Source: Bacteriovoracaceae bacterium (lineage in GTDB: Bacteria; Bdellovibrionota; Bacteriovoracia; Bacteriovoracales; Bacteriovoracaceae). Taken from it: a stretch of DNA of 64,000 nt. The notes under the pieces were generated by a model. It saw nothing but the letters and a program-made list of their open reading frames with translations. It had not been told where the DNA came from and searched no databases. The stretch is from the NCBI GenBank assembly GCA_024711325.1, contig JANJTC010000005.1, positions 558,001 to 622,000 on the forward strand, given 5' to 3'. A program made the translations under genes and the position numbers. Shown piece by piece: positions 43,425-51,235 of this stretch. Positions within the stretch are counted from its first letter, which is position 1. Each line of letters begins with the position of its first letter.

Positions 43425-43452
43425 TAGACAAATTTACAGTATGTGGTAATAT
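43425..43452 (+). promoter_or_regulatory. higBA promoter, leaderless
   Basis: TAGACA (43425-43430), 16 bp, extended -10 TGG-TAATAT (TAATAT 43447-43452), then 7 nt to the ATG at 43460. Confidence 0.6.
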
Positions 43453-43459
43453 GGAAATA

Positions 43460-43753
43460 ATGATTAAGTCGATTACTGGTAAAATAACTAAAGATATTGT
43501 CCAGAAGGGGTCTTCGAAAAAATTCCCTGAAAGGCTTAATAGGCGCGCCATATTTTTACTAATGGCCTTAAGTGATGTCCTCACTTTTGATGATTTAAAA
43601 CGAATCTGCGAGCCTCCTTCATTAAAGCTTCATAAGCTAAAAGGTTCCATGAAAGAGTTTTGGTCTATTACGATTGAAAAACCATGGTGCATTATCTTTC
43701 GTTATGAGAAAGGCGAATTCCATGATGTGGAAATAGGAGATTATCATGATTGA
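43460..43753 (+). CDS. higB: HigB-family toxin (RelE/ParE superfamily)
   Basis: A 97-residue basic protein. The HigB ending EKPWCIIFRYEKGEFHDVEIGDYHD is complete, including the Trp, the FR turn and the final DYH, and SLKLHKLKGSMKEFWSI is the usual beta hairpin. HigB toxins cleave mRNA on translating ribosomes. The ATG at 43460 follows a promoter by 7 nt and no Shine-Dalgarno is seen, so an earlier ATG at 43451, which overlaps the -10, is rejected. It overlaps higA by 8 bp in the toxin-first order typical of HigBA. Confidence 0.88.
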   Translation: MIKSITGKITKDIVQKGSSKKFPERLNRRAIFLLMALSDVLTFDDLKRICEPPSLKLHKLKGSMKEFWSITIEKPWCIIFRYEKGEFHDVEIGDYHD

Positions 43754-44006
43754 GTTATCAGTACGCCAGTCGGCCGGCGACTTTTTAAAGGTGATGATTC
43801 TCGACGAGAGAGGACTTACGCAAAAGTGGCTTGCTGAGGAAATTGGCTGTGCCGAAAGAAAAATTTCTGAGATTTGTAATGGTAAGCGTGGCATTTCTGC
43901 TGCATTTGCAATTGAGCTTGAGAAAGTTTTTGGTATCAGTGCCGAGTTTTGGGTTACCATGCAGGCAAAGTGGGATCTTTTTAATGCCCGTCAGAAAGCG
44001 GCGTAA
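43746..44006 (+). CDS. higA: HigA-family antitoxin
   Basis: An 86-residue XRE-type protein. The helix-turn-helix LTQKWLAEEIGCAERKISEICNG runs from about residue 25, followed by GISAAFAIELEKVFGISAEFWVTMQAKWDL, the conserved HigA C-terminal pattern. It would neutralise HigB and repress the operon. AGGAGA precedes the ATG inside the toxin gene. Confidence 0.92.
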   Translation: MIELSVRQSAGDFLKVMILDERGLTQKWLAEEIGCAERKISEICNGKRGISAAFAIELEKVFGISAEFWVTMQAKWDLFNARQKAA

Positions 44007-44008
44007 AC

Positions 44009-44779
44009 TTAATATCTGATTTCGACAATTGCAAGCTCAGGTGAGCAGTTGATTCTCAGAGGAAGTATTGATGTCCCAATTCCTCGTGAGACATACATTT
44101 TAGAGATGCCTTTTTCAAACCATCCTTGATCATATTCTCCTATTCCATCTGGAATCCAGATACTACCTATTAGAGGAATTCTTATCTGACCACCATGGCT
44201 ATGTCCTGCAAAACTGAGATGAACATTTGACGGCACTTTGTCGAAGAATGAAGGGGAGTGGAAAAGTGATATTTTGAGATCTTGAGAAGGAATACCTTGG
44301 ATGATCTCTAGTTCAGGTTGTCCCTCTTCGCCATCGTCAAAACCAATTAACCATAGACCATTATCAATCTTTTTTACTTGATTAGTGAGATCAATGATTC
44401 CCGACTCATTCAGCAAATTTTCAAGATTTAGAATTGGCTCCCAGTACTCCCAATTTCCAGAAACAAAAAATACTCCTTGAGGAGCTCTTAATTTCTTTAA
44501 AACATCTCGGTACCCTTCAAGTGTTCCTGAAGGAGTTGCCATATCTCCAGTAATAACGATGATATCTGGCTTTTCGACCTCTAAAGTTCTAATTAGTTGT
44601 TGTTCTAATCTTCCGAGCCCCTTGGTATGCAAGTCAGTTACGTGAGCAAGTTTAATTTTTTTACCTGTTTGGGTCAGAGTGATGCTGTGACGACTCACAG
44701 TAAGAGTTGTTGTATGGAGATGGATGCTAGTGAGGATTATAAATAAGAAGATGATTATTAAAATGAATTTTTTCCTCAT
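44009..44779 (-). CDS. Membrane-anchored metallophosphoesterase (YkuE-like)
   Basis: A 256-residue protein with one N-terminal membrane anchor and a calcineurin-type domain: HVTDLH, ITGDMATP, VSGNWEYW and FAGHSHGGQIRIP. The GNWE variant in place of GNHD is common in this YkuE subgroup. It would hydrolyse a phosphoester on the outer face of the inner membrane. The start lies 19 bp from a divergent start codon; TATTAT sits 6 nt upstream, so the mRNA should be leaderless. Confidence 0.85.
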   Translation of the reverse strand: MRKKFILIIIFLFIILTSIHLHTTTLTVSRHSITLTQTGKKIKLAHVTDLHTKGLGRLEQQLIRTLEVEKPDIIVITGDMATPSGTLEGYRDVLKKLRAPQGVFFVSGNWEYWEPILNLENLLNESGIIDLTNQVKKIDNGLWLIGFDDGEEGQPELEIIQGIPSQDLKISLFHSPSFFDKVPSNVHLSFAGHSHGGQIRIPLIGSIWIPDGIGEYDQGWFEKGISKMYVSRGIGTSILPLRINCSPELAIVEIRY

Positions 44780-44784
44780 TTGCT

Positions 44785-44791
44785 TATAATA
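44785..44791. promoter_or_regulatory. Overlapping divergent -10 boxes, both giving leaderless mRNAs
   Basis: Plus strand TATAAT (44785-44790), 8 nt before the ATG at 44799. Minus strand TATTAT (44791-44786), 6 nt before the ATG at 44779, with TAGTCA 17 bp further upstream. The two boxes share five bases, so the promoters should exclude each other. Confidence 0.65.
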
Positions 44792-44798
44792 AATCCAT

Positions 44799-45449
44799 AT
44801 GAATGATTTGACTAAGATTTATACTCTTAAGGTTGAGGCCCAGAACCAACTTTACGAATGGCTGGACAAAGAAGTTCGTCCTCTTCCCAAAAAGTCAGAT
44901 GGATCTATCGATCCTTATGGACACGGTTTAGTTGATAATGATGTAGATGCTTTGAGACATGCTTTTGTATCTGGAGTTTATACTATTGAATTCAGCGAAC
45001 AGACAGCCGAGTTTATGGGAAGACTCAATGAATTCCGGGATTTTGATTCTAGTTCAGCGGCACCTGGTGCTGAGAACATGGACCTTTGGAATAATGCTTT
45101 TGGGAGAAAGGTTGCAAGGAAGTTTAAAACTTGGAGAGGTCTTTATGAATCTCTCCTGAAAGCGATGAAAGATGGCGACTTAATTTTGACTCCTACTGAT
45201 TTGAGGAGGTACAGAGGGGAGAAAAGAATTAAACGGATCCCTAAATCTTTTGTTATTAAAATTAAAGAAAATAAGTCTGGTGCAAATGTCGAATTCTTAG
45301 ATGTGCGACAGCGTAAAGTGTTGAGTAAGGATGAGTTTATACAGGCGATAAGGAAAGGGCAATATCCTGGATATGCTGTTAGAAAGCATCACTCAGGTGA
45401 CTTCCCATACTCAACTAGAGATAGGTTCAGTTTTAATAATCTTGGCTAA
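44799..45449 (+). CDS. Unassigned protein with RHA and MDxxNN motifs
   Basis: A 216-residue protein with no signal peptide or membrane helix. The N-terminal half holds NDVDALRHAFVSGVY, an acidic EFRDFD and ENMDLWNNAFGRKVARK, a set also seen in DUF6973-type domains that occur in putative polymorphic toxins and phage-like proteins. The C-terminal half is basic and beta-rich, ending in FSFNNLG. Catalysis through the His and Asp residues is possible but unproven. Its start is 19 bp from the divergent phosphoesterase gene and appears leaderless. No immunity gene is evident. Confidence 0.6.
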   Translation: MNDLTKIYTLKVEAQNQLYEWLDKEVRPLPKKSDGSIDPYGHGLVDNDVDALRHAFVSGVYTIEFSEQTAEFMGRLNEFRDFDSSSAAPGAENMDLWNNAFGRKVARKFKTWRGLYESLLKAMKDGDLILTPTDLRRYRGEKRIKRIPKSFVIKIKENKSGANVEFLDVRQRKVLSKDEFIQAIRKGQYPGYAVRKHHSGDFPYSTRDRFSFNNLG

Positions 45450-45502
45450 GGTTACTCTGGGATATTAAGGGTGCTCAATTCGAGCAAATGGAAAGTTAAA
45501 AC

Positions 45503-45928
45503 ATGAAAATTGAAAAGATGAGCTTTGAAGATATTGATCAAGTCATGGAACTCGCCCATCAACTTGGCTATCCCAATTCTAGAACTGAAATAAAAAACCG
45601 CTTTGAGTTAATCCAGGATCATCCAGATTATGCTCTTTTCGTAGCTAAGACCTCACGTGTGGTGGGTTTTATTCAAATCAATTTAGAACCGGTGACTTTG
45701 CTCATAGGCACACGGGCCGATGTGGCGGCCTTTGTTATTGATGAACAACATCGCGGACAAGGAATCGGAAAGCAACTTCTCAAACAGGCCGAAGAGTGGG
45801 CCCGTGAAAAATCCATTCCCCTTGTGCGCATTCGTTCTAATGTGAAGAGGGAGGATACTCGTCGTTTTTATTTAAGAGAAGGGTACGAGCTCTCAAAGAT
45901 TGCGAATTTTTTCACTAAAAAAATCTAA
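45503..45928 (+). CDS. GNAT-family N-acetyltransferase
   Basis: A 141-residue acetyltransferase of standard length. VAAFVIDEQHRGQGIGKQLLKQAEEWA contains the acetyl-CoA pyrophosphate loop (HRGQGIGKQ), followed by VRIRSNVKREDTRRFYLREGYEL. Substrate unknown. GGAAAG precedes the ATG. Followed by a terminator that mainly serves the convergent gene. Confidence 0.9.
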   Translation: MKIEKMSFEDIDQVMELAHQLGYPNSRTEIKNRFELIQDHPDYALFVAKTSRVVGFIQINLEPVTLLIGTRADVAAFVIDEQHRGQGIGKQLLKQAEEWAREKSIPLVRIRSNVKREDTRRFYLREGYELSKIANFFTKKI

Positions 45929-45954
45929 AAAAAAAGGCGCTCCCAAAGAGCGCC
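45927..45954 (-). terminator. Terminator of the isovaleryl-CoA-type dehydrogenase gene
   Basis: GGCGCTC (45936-45942) pairs with GAGCGCC (45948-45954), loop 5 nt. On the minus strand nine T follow. Confidence 0.85.
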
Positions 45955-45960
45955 CGTATT

Positions 45961-47106
45961 TTAAGATCTTAAAGCATCTCGCAGTAAATTTTTAGCAATG
46001 ATCATGATCATTACTTCGTTAGTCCCGGCCCCAATTTCATTTAGCTTATTATCTCTCATCATGCGCTCAACTGGAAACTCTCTAGAGTATCCATAACCGC
46101 CGTGAAGTTGAATGGCATCCAGAGCAATCTTGGTGGCCATCTTCGGAAGCTGAAGCTTAACCGCTGAAGCGAGACTATTAGATTTGTTGCCGTGATCGTA
46201 CTCATAACAAACAGTATAGAGCATGCGTCTCATTGCCTCTGTTTCAGAAAACATCTCAGCAATCATTTTTTGAATCATTTGAAAGTGAGCAAGATTTTTT
46301 CCAAACTGCTTTCTCTCTCCCGCGTACTTAATACACTGATCAAGGCAGGCCTGGGCTATTCCCAGAGAAATGCCGGCGATGGTGATGCGTTCGATCTCAA
46401 GATTTTTCATCATGTGAATGGTTGAATCGCCTTCATTACCCACACGGTTGGCCATAGGCACTTTACATTTTTGGAAAGAGAGTTCTCCTGTAGGTGAAGA
46501 GCGCATTCCCATTTTGTGGATTTCTTTTGAAACGGTAAAACCCGGAGTGCCTTTTTCAACGATAAAAGTGGTGAGGTCTTTTTTTCCAGCACCCGTACGT
46601 GTGTAAACATAGGCCACATCCGCATACTGAGCGTTAGTGATCCACATTTTGTTTCCGGTGATCTCGTAGAAGTCACCAGTTCGTACCGCTTTGGTTTGCA
46701 TGCCCACCGCATCCGATCCAAATTCCGGCTCACTCATTCCCATGCAACCCACATGTTCACCAGAGATGAGTTTAGGAAGATACTTCGCCTTTTGTTCGGC
46801 CGAGCCATTGTTACTTAAGTTATTCACACAAAGGATAGTGTGCGCGAGGTAGGAGAGAGTGGAGCCAGCACAGGCCTTACCAAATTCTTCCATCACGATC
46901 GTGGCAGCAGTTGCCCCCATACCTGATCCACCGTATTCCGGATCTGCGGTGATACCTAAAAGGCCCAGGTCACCCATGTGCTTGAAGGCCTTAAGGTTAA
47001 ATGTTTCTTCGTTGTCGTGCTTTTCGGCAAAGGGCGCGAGCTCATTTTGAGCGAAATCACGGCATACTTTTTGAATTTCTTTTTCTTCGGAGGTGAAAAA
47101 CCACAT
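45961..47106 (-). CDS. ivd: Isovaleryl-CoA-dehydrogenase-type acyl-CoA dehydrogenase
   Basis: A 381-residue FAD enzyme with GCMGMSEPEFGSDAVGM, KMWITNA, GMRSSPTGEL and MATKIALDAIQLHGGYGYSR. At the usual catalytic-Glu site it reads EIGAGTNEV (Ala in place of Glu). A Glu is instead present in NLEIERITIAG (E239), the position used by isovaleryl-CoA dehydrogenase. This supports leucine catabolism. No mcc, hmg or regulatory liu genes are adjacent, so the subtype is inferred from active-site layout only. AAAGGA precedes the ATG. Confidence 0.85.
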   Translation of the reverse strand: MWFFTSEEKEIQKVCRDFAQNELAPFAEKHDNEETFNLKAFKHMGDLGLLGITADPEYGGSGMGATAATIVMEEFGKACAGSTLSYLAHTILCVNNLSNNGSAEQKAKYLPKLISGEHVGCMGMSEPEFGSDAVGMQTKAVRTGDFYEITGNKMWITNAQYADVAYVYTRTGAGKKDLTTFIVEKGTPGFTVSKEIHKMGMRSSPTGELSFQKCKVPMANRVGNEGDSTIHMMKNLEIERITIAGISLGIAQACLDQCIKYAGERKQFGKNLAHFQMIQKMIAEMFSETEAMRRMLYTVCYEYDHGNKSNSLASAVKLQLPKMATKIALDAIQLHGGYGYSREFPVERMMRDNKLNEIGAGTNEVMIMIIAKNLLRDALRS

Positions 47107-47208
47107 AAATGAATCCTTTTCTAAGGGGGAAAGTGTAGCGGAAAAATCGGTCTTTGTGAATTTATGCGCGTCCCATTATTTTGATACACTTCTGAGCAGA
47201 TATCGAGC

Positions 47209-47214
47209 TAAAAT
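47209..47214 (+). promoter_or_regulatory. -10 box for a leaderless GTG start
   Basis: TAAAAT ends 6 nt before GTG at 47221. The -35 is weak. Confidence 0.4.
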
Positions 47215-47220
47215 GAAAAA

Positions 47221-48933
47221 GTGACTTATTTAGAAAAGACTAAGCAAAATGATCCCGTTCGCCCTGGTGAACAATGGTTTTTTTATTGGAAAACCTCTGC
47301 TTCCCTCTGGGAGAGCCGGATTGTTCAATATCCTCAGCATGAAGTGATCTTTATTCCTCTCTATTGGGGATTCCACGCGGAATCTTCTTCTGAGTGGGAT
47401 TTTGGGAAAATTCACCCAGAAAGGGATCTATTGAGGCTGACTCAGTTGTTGACGCAGCACAATCGCAGGTTTTGCTGGATTCTTCCACTGACACCTGCCC
47501 CTTATTTACCCAATGGGGGAGTTCCTTCTTTTTCCGCCCGCACGCTTTCAGTTGCCCAGGATGGAGTCCATCTGGCGGTTTTTGATCAGGAATTCAATTT
47601 AAATAAAATGTTTTCATTTTTTGAACCCAAGGTCTTCCAGGCCTGGAGCGCTTTTTTAAAGGCCTTCGGCCATTTTCTGGGTCAACATAAAATGAAAGCT
47701 CCCGTGTGGGGTGTGCAGTTTTCCTATTATCAGGATGGAGAAAAACATTCGTTCCTGGAAGACTGCTCAATTGCTTTTGAACAAGGCTTCTCACGCTTTT
47801 TAAAACAGAATCATCCAGAAGGCACTGAACTGACCGAACCTAAGAAGGAAGCTCTTCTGAGAGGAACCTTCACTGATGAGGTGGGGCACTTATTTCGCAG
47901 TAGCGCTGAAGCTGCCTTAGGACCATTCTGGAAAGGTGTGCAAAAGATCATTCCATTGGGTGGAAGTCCGAAAGAAACCATTCTTCGTTCTATACCTGGG
48001 GGAAAATCCCAGTTTGAATATACCAAAGATGTGTTCCATCACTTCATACATTCCGACTGGATCTCCAGTGCGCTTTTATCTCCCAATGAGAAGAAAGAGG
48101 TTCTCGGGTGGATTCTAAATGAGCATTTTGGCTCTCAGGAAATTGATCAGCGTTATCAGTACGGCTCACTTAAAGGAGATCTCTCTGATGAATTCAGACC
48201 CTTTGGTGTTATCGATATCTTTGGTGGTAAAAAACACAATCATTTTGGAAAATTAGGTCTTGTCTCTTTTTTAGACCAGCACTTTCGCTGGCTTTATCAG
48301 CGTCATGATGAATTGCCTTTTAACCCAGAATGGATAGATGCCAATCAAAACAAAATTAAATTTTTTCATGGTGAAGATTTAAGTCGAACGACCTTCAGTC
48401 AGATCCTGAAACTCTTCATGATGGGTCAGAGAATTCTTCTCGATAAGTCGGGACTTCTTGAAGGCCTGGACCAAAAACTTCAGATCTTTCTACTGGAAAA
48501 TAATCTTAAAACTCAGTCAGTGAACTTTATGACCAGTACTCAGATTTGTGAATTAGGTGAGGGGAGACTGGTATTGTTTGAAGGCGCGAGACTCCTGGAC
48601 AATCCTGACCGCGAAAAATTCTGGGTCCATATTTTTAAATATCTGAATCTGGCCCAACCAGAAATGAAGATGGATGAGGATGTCTTTAGTATGTGGAGGA
48701 TCAGAGCGACCTCTCCCCATGAATTGTCTTACCTCGATGTCAGACGGGTCAATCTTTACAATCCTACCAGCTATAAAAAAAATGTCTCGATCAAGACCAA
48801 TAAACATTTTGCTTTCATGAAGATGATTGATCCCACCCGGGCCAATGCTAAATCCACTCCAGAAGGAGTTGATGTAGAGCTGTTACCAAATGGTAAAATC
48901 GCCCTGGATTTCGGTCACTATGAGGAATCCTGA
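47221..48933 (+). CDS. Large protein with glycoside-hydrolase-like N-terminus
   Basis: A 570-residue protein without signal peptide. The N-terminal 150 residues resemble the first strands of a GH42/GH35-type TIM barrel (EVIFIPLYWGFHAESSSEWDFG; then FCWILPLTPAPYLPNGGVPSF), with a Trp/His/Glu-rich pattern. The middle and the C-terminal 200 residues (KLQIFLLENNLKTQSVNFMT, GEGRLVLFEGARLLD) are unassigned. A barrel fold is plausible but no catalytic Glu pair can be fixed. Starts at GTG with no Shine-Dalgarno. Its stop overlaps the next gene (TGATG). Confidence 0.65.
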   Translation: MTYLEKTKQNDPVRPGEQWFFYWKTSASLWESRIVQYPQHEVIFIPLYWGFHAESSSEWDFGKIHPERDLLRLTQLLTQHNRRFCWILPLTPAPYLPNGGVPSFSARTLSVAQDGVHLAVFDQEFNLNKMFSFFEPKVFQAWSAFLKAFGHFLGQHKMKAPVWGVQFSYYQDGEKHSFLEDCSIAFEQGFSRFLKQNHPEGTELTEPKKEALLRGTFTDEVGHLFRSSAEAALGPFWKGVQKIIPLGGSPKETILRSIPGGKSQFEYTKDVFHHFIHSDWISSALLSPNEKKEVLGWILNEHFGSQEIDQRYQYGSLKGDLSDEFRPFGVIDIFGGKKHNHFGKLGLVSFLDQHFRWLYQRHDELPFNPEWIDANQNKIKFFHGEDLSRTTFSQILKLFMMGQRILLDKSGLLEGLDQKLQIFLLENNLKTQSVNFMTSTQICELGEGRLVLFEGARLLDNPDREKFWVHIFKYLNLAQPEMKMDEDVFSMWRIRATSPHELSYLDVRRVNLYNPTSYKKNVSIKTNKHFAFMKMIDPTRANAKSTPEGVDVELLPNGKIALDFGHYEES

Positions 48934-49322
48934 TGTCGCTTAACCTTGTTTATCATTTTCAAACCTCACAGAATCAGGATGGGGACTTTAAACCGGCCAG
49001 TTATCACGTGGTTTATTTTTTCAATGAACAAGGTTTTCTGGATCGTTCTATGCTTCAAGAACTTTCTAAAGCAGTTCCCAGTGCTGATCATGCGGCCCTT
49101 ACATTTTTGAACCTGGATGATTTGAAAGAATTTGCTCTTCGGGTGTGTGAGGAGCTAAACGTTTCGGATGTTCAGCTTATTTCAGTCCAGGATTATAATA
49201 TTGGTCTTGATAGCACGAAGGATCTCGCGAGCTTTCAAGGCATTTTTCAAAAGTATGGTGAGAAAATCATCAACGAAACTGCTCAAAAGAAGAAAGGGCT
49301 ATTCGGAAAACTCTTTAGTTAA
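48933..49322 (+). CDS. Hypothetical protein coupled to the preceding gene
   Basis: A 129-residue soluble protein beginning MSLNLVYHFQTSQNQDGDF and ending in a basic KKKGLFGKLFS. No family recognised. Its ATG overlaps the stop of the 570-residue protein by one base, so the two probably act together. Confidence 0.7.
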   Translation: MSLNLVYHFQTSQNQDGDFKPASYHVVYFFNEQGFLDRSMLQELSKAVPSADHAALTFLNLDDLKEFALRVCEELNVSDVQLISVQDYNIGLDSTKDLASFQGIFQKYGEKIINETAQKKKGLFGKLFS

Positions 49323-49691
49323 AAATCAAAGCATTGATTGTTTGCATCCGGAATAATTTTATATTCACAGAGTCACAACCGTAGTTGTTTCCCTTATTTA
49401 ATTCATCCGAAATGTGGTTGGAAATTTGCTCTTCTCTTGACCGGAAGGAAAGAGAGGTTCAAGAATTTTCACCTGCACGAACCTCTCTTGGGCCTTTGGT
49501 CCCGGAGGGTTGGAATCCATCCTCCTCCTTCCATTTTAACTAAGTTCGAGAAAATTCCAAGGTCGAAAAGGTGGGCGGTAAACTTGGTTAACCCACGGTT
49601 TTCTTTGAGCAAATACCCATATTGTAAACTTAACCACTCTGGCCCTTTCTCCTTGCAAATAGGTATTGATTCCTCTAATTATAGGGCATCT
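49323..49691. other. 369-bp intergenic region before rlmN
   Basis: No protein-like frame: an open frame runs through it in phase with rlmN but reads like non-coding sequence. The central 150 bp is rich in stems and is listed as a candidate RNA. The final 45 bp hold TTGCAA and AATTAT, a possible rlmN promoter. Confidence 0.6.
49445..49600 (+). ncRNA. Candidate structured RNA or rlmN leader
   Basis: Consecutive stems: AAGAGAGGTTC (49450-49460) with GAACCTCTCTT (49479-49489), 11 perfect bp; GGGCC/GGTCC (49490-49502); about 9 bp within 49504-49525; and GTGGG (49571-49575) with CCCAC (49592-49596). Strand is assigned only because rlmN is downstream. No known class (6S, SRP, RNase P, common riboswitches) could be matched by eye. 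Confidence 0.3.
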
Positions 49692-50810
49692 ATGAAGCCA
49701 TCCTTTTTCGACCTGACTTATGACGAGTTAAAAGCCCTCCTGACTGAGAAGGGATTCACCCCTTTTGGTGCGACTCAAATCTATGATTGGGTTTACAAAA
49801 AACATGTTCACGACCCAAAAGAATGGTCGAACGTTTCTAATAAAGCGAAAGAGTTCTTCGCTGAAAACTATGATTTCTCACTACTAAAAGTTGTCTGGCA
49901 TGGTCTTTCAAAAGACGGCACCCGCAAATTTTTAGTTAAGATGAATGACGGTCAGACGGTTGAAACTGTCGCCATCCCGGCCCGTGAGCGTTTAACTCTT
50001 TGTGTGTCTTCGCAAGTTGGCTGTGCTGTTGGTTGTACTTTTTGTCATACTGCGACTCAGGGTTTAAAGCGCCACCTGAAGGCAAGTGAAGTGGTTCTGC
50101 AGTTCATTACCATTCAAAAATGGATCATGGATAATGTCCATGCTGAGGAAAAACTCACTAATATCGTTTATATGGGTCAAGGCGAGCCTCTTCATAATTT
50201 CGAAAACATGAAAAGGGCGACTCAGATTTTTATGAGCGAGAAGGGTCTGGGTCTTGGTCAAAGAAGAATCACGCTTTCAACTTCAGGTCTGGTTCCAGCG
50301 ATTGAAAAACTAGCGGTTGATTTTCCACCGGTTAATATTGCACTTTCTCTTCACTCTGCCCGTAACGATGTCCGTACGGAACTCATGCCGATTAATAAGG
50401 TTTATGATCTTGATAGATTGTTCAAGGCGATAAAGCAGATCCCTCTCAAGGCCCATCGCCGTATCACTTATGAGTATCTTTTAATTGACGGCATGAATGA
50501 CGGTCTGGAAGATGTGATTGCACTGGCCGATCTTCTTAATTCTAAAGAATCAAAAATTAATCTCATCCCATTTAATGAATTTCCGGGATCAAAGTACAAG
50601 CGGCCTTCTGAGCAGAAGATCATGTGGTTTCTAGATCAAATGATTAAGCGTGGATTTACCTGCACTATTCGTACGACAAAAGGTAGTGACATCCTGGCCG
50701 CCTGTGGACAGCTCAAGAGTGAGTTCGATAAGCTCAATCTTTGGGATAAAGAAAAACCTGCGGTTATTCCGAGTATTGCCAGTAGCGTACTTCAGAATCA
50801 GGTTCGTTAA
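49692..50810 (+). CDS. rlmN: 23S rRNA (adenine2503-C2)-methyltransferase
   Basis: A 372-residue radical-SAM enzyme that methylates C2 of A2503 in 23S rRNA and A37 in some tRNAs. The radical-SAM motif CAVGCTFCHT (CxxxCxxC) follows LTLCVSSQVG, with VYMGQGEPL and ITLSTSGLVPAI after it, and the C-terminal methylatable Cys in SDILAACGQL. Start at 49692 (MKPSFFDLTYDELKALL) matches the family N-terminus. No Shine-Dalgarno is seen. The 3' end overlaps a convergent small gene by 47 bp. Confidence 0.95.
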   Translation: MKPSFFDLTYDELKALLTEKGFTPFGATQIYDWVYKKHVHDPKEWSNVSNKAKEFFAENYDFSLLKVVWHGLSKDGTRKFLVKMNDGQTVETVAIPARERLTLCVSSQVGCAVGCTFCHTATQGLKRHLKASEVVLQFITIQKWIMDNVHAEEKLTNIVYMGQGEPLHNFENMKRATQIFMSEKGLGLGQRRITLSTSGLVPAIEKLAVDFPPVNIALSLHSARNDVRTELMPINKVYDLDRLFKAIKQIPLKAHRRITYEYLLIDGMNDGLEDVIALADLLNSKESKINLIPFNEFPGSKYKRPSEQKIMWFLDQMIKRGFTCTIRTTKGSDILAACGQLKSEFDKLNLWDKEKPAVIPSIASSVLQNQVR

Positions 50811-51021
50811 CCGATTCAACTTTTTCGGCCCCGTCACCCTGAACTTTCTTTTTCTTTTTAATTTTCGCTCCGGCAACTGAACGTTCAGCTTCCTGTTCAG
50901 GTACGGCCTTTTCCACTTTATACGATTCCGCCTCGGCCATAGATTCATGAACCACAGGAGATTTAGCGAAAGAAAAGCTGACCCATGTCAGAAGACCTAA
51001 TAAAAGAATGTTTTTGAGCAT
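50764..51021 (-). CDS. Small exported Lys/Glu-rich protein
   Basis: An 85-residue protein with signal peptide (..LLTWVSFSFA) and a charged mature part with a poly-Lys run (AGAKIKKKKKV). No family. An AAGGAT-TAGGTAG stretch precedes the ATG. It overlaps the end of rlmN on the opposite strand by 47 bp, which limits confidence, but signal peptide and Shine-Dalgarno support it. Confidence 0.55.
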   Translation of the reverse strand: MLKNILLLGLLTWVSFSFAKSPVVHESMAEAESYKVEKAVPEQEAERSVAGAKIKKKKKVQGDGAEKVESVNEPDSEVRYWQYSE

Positions 51022-51235
51022 AACTACCTATCCTTGTCTTAAGATCCATTTTGCGGACCCTGACTTCTCTTCGGTTCTTTCTTATAAAACTAAACACTTA
51101 TTAAAAATCAAGTAGTTGTGCATTGTAAAAAATTACTATTTAGAAAGATTTTTAAGTTTTTGGGTGACAGATAAAGCATATATTAGGAGAGTTTAACTCA
51201 AGTATTAGTCTGCCTGATACAAGGGGAACTGGCCT

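Noticed and set aside
49434-49455. SRP-RNA-like GACCGGAAGGAA
   Set aside because: The GGAA loop is present but the conserved asymmetric loop (AGCA side) and flanking stem are missing.
49338-49691. 118-codon N-terminal extension of RlmN
   Set aside because: The sequence does not resemble the family, whose N-terminus begins at 49692; it is stem-rich and non-protein-like.
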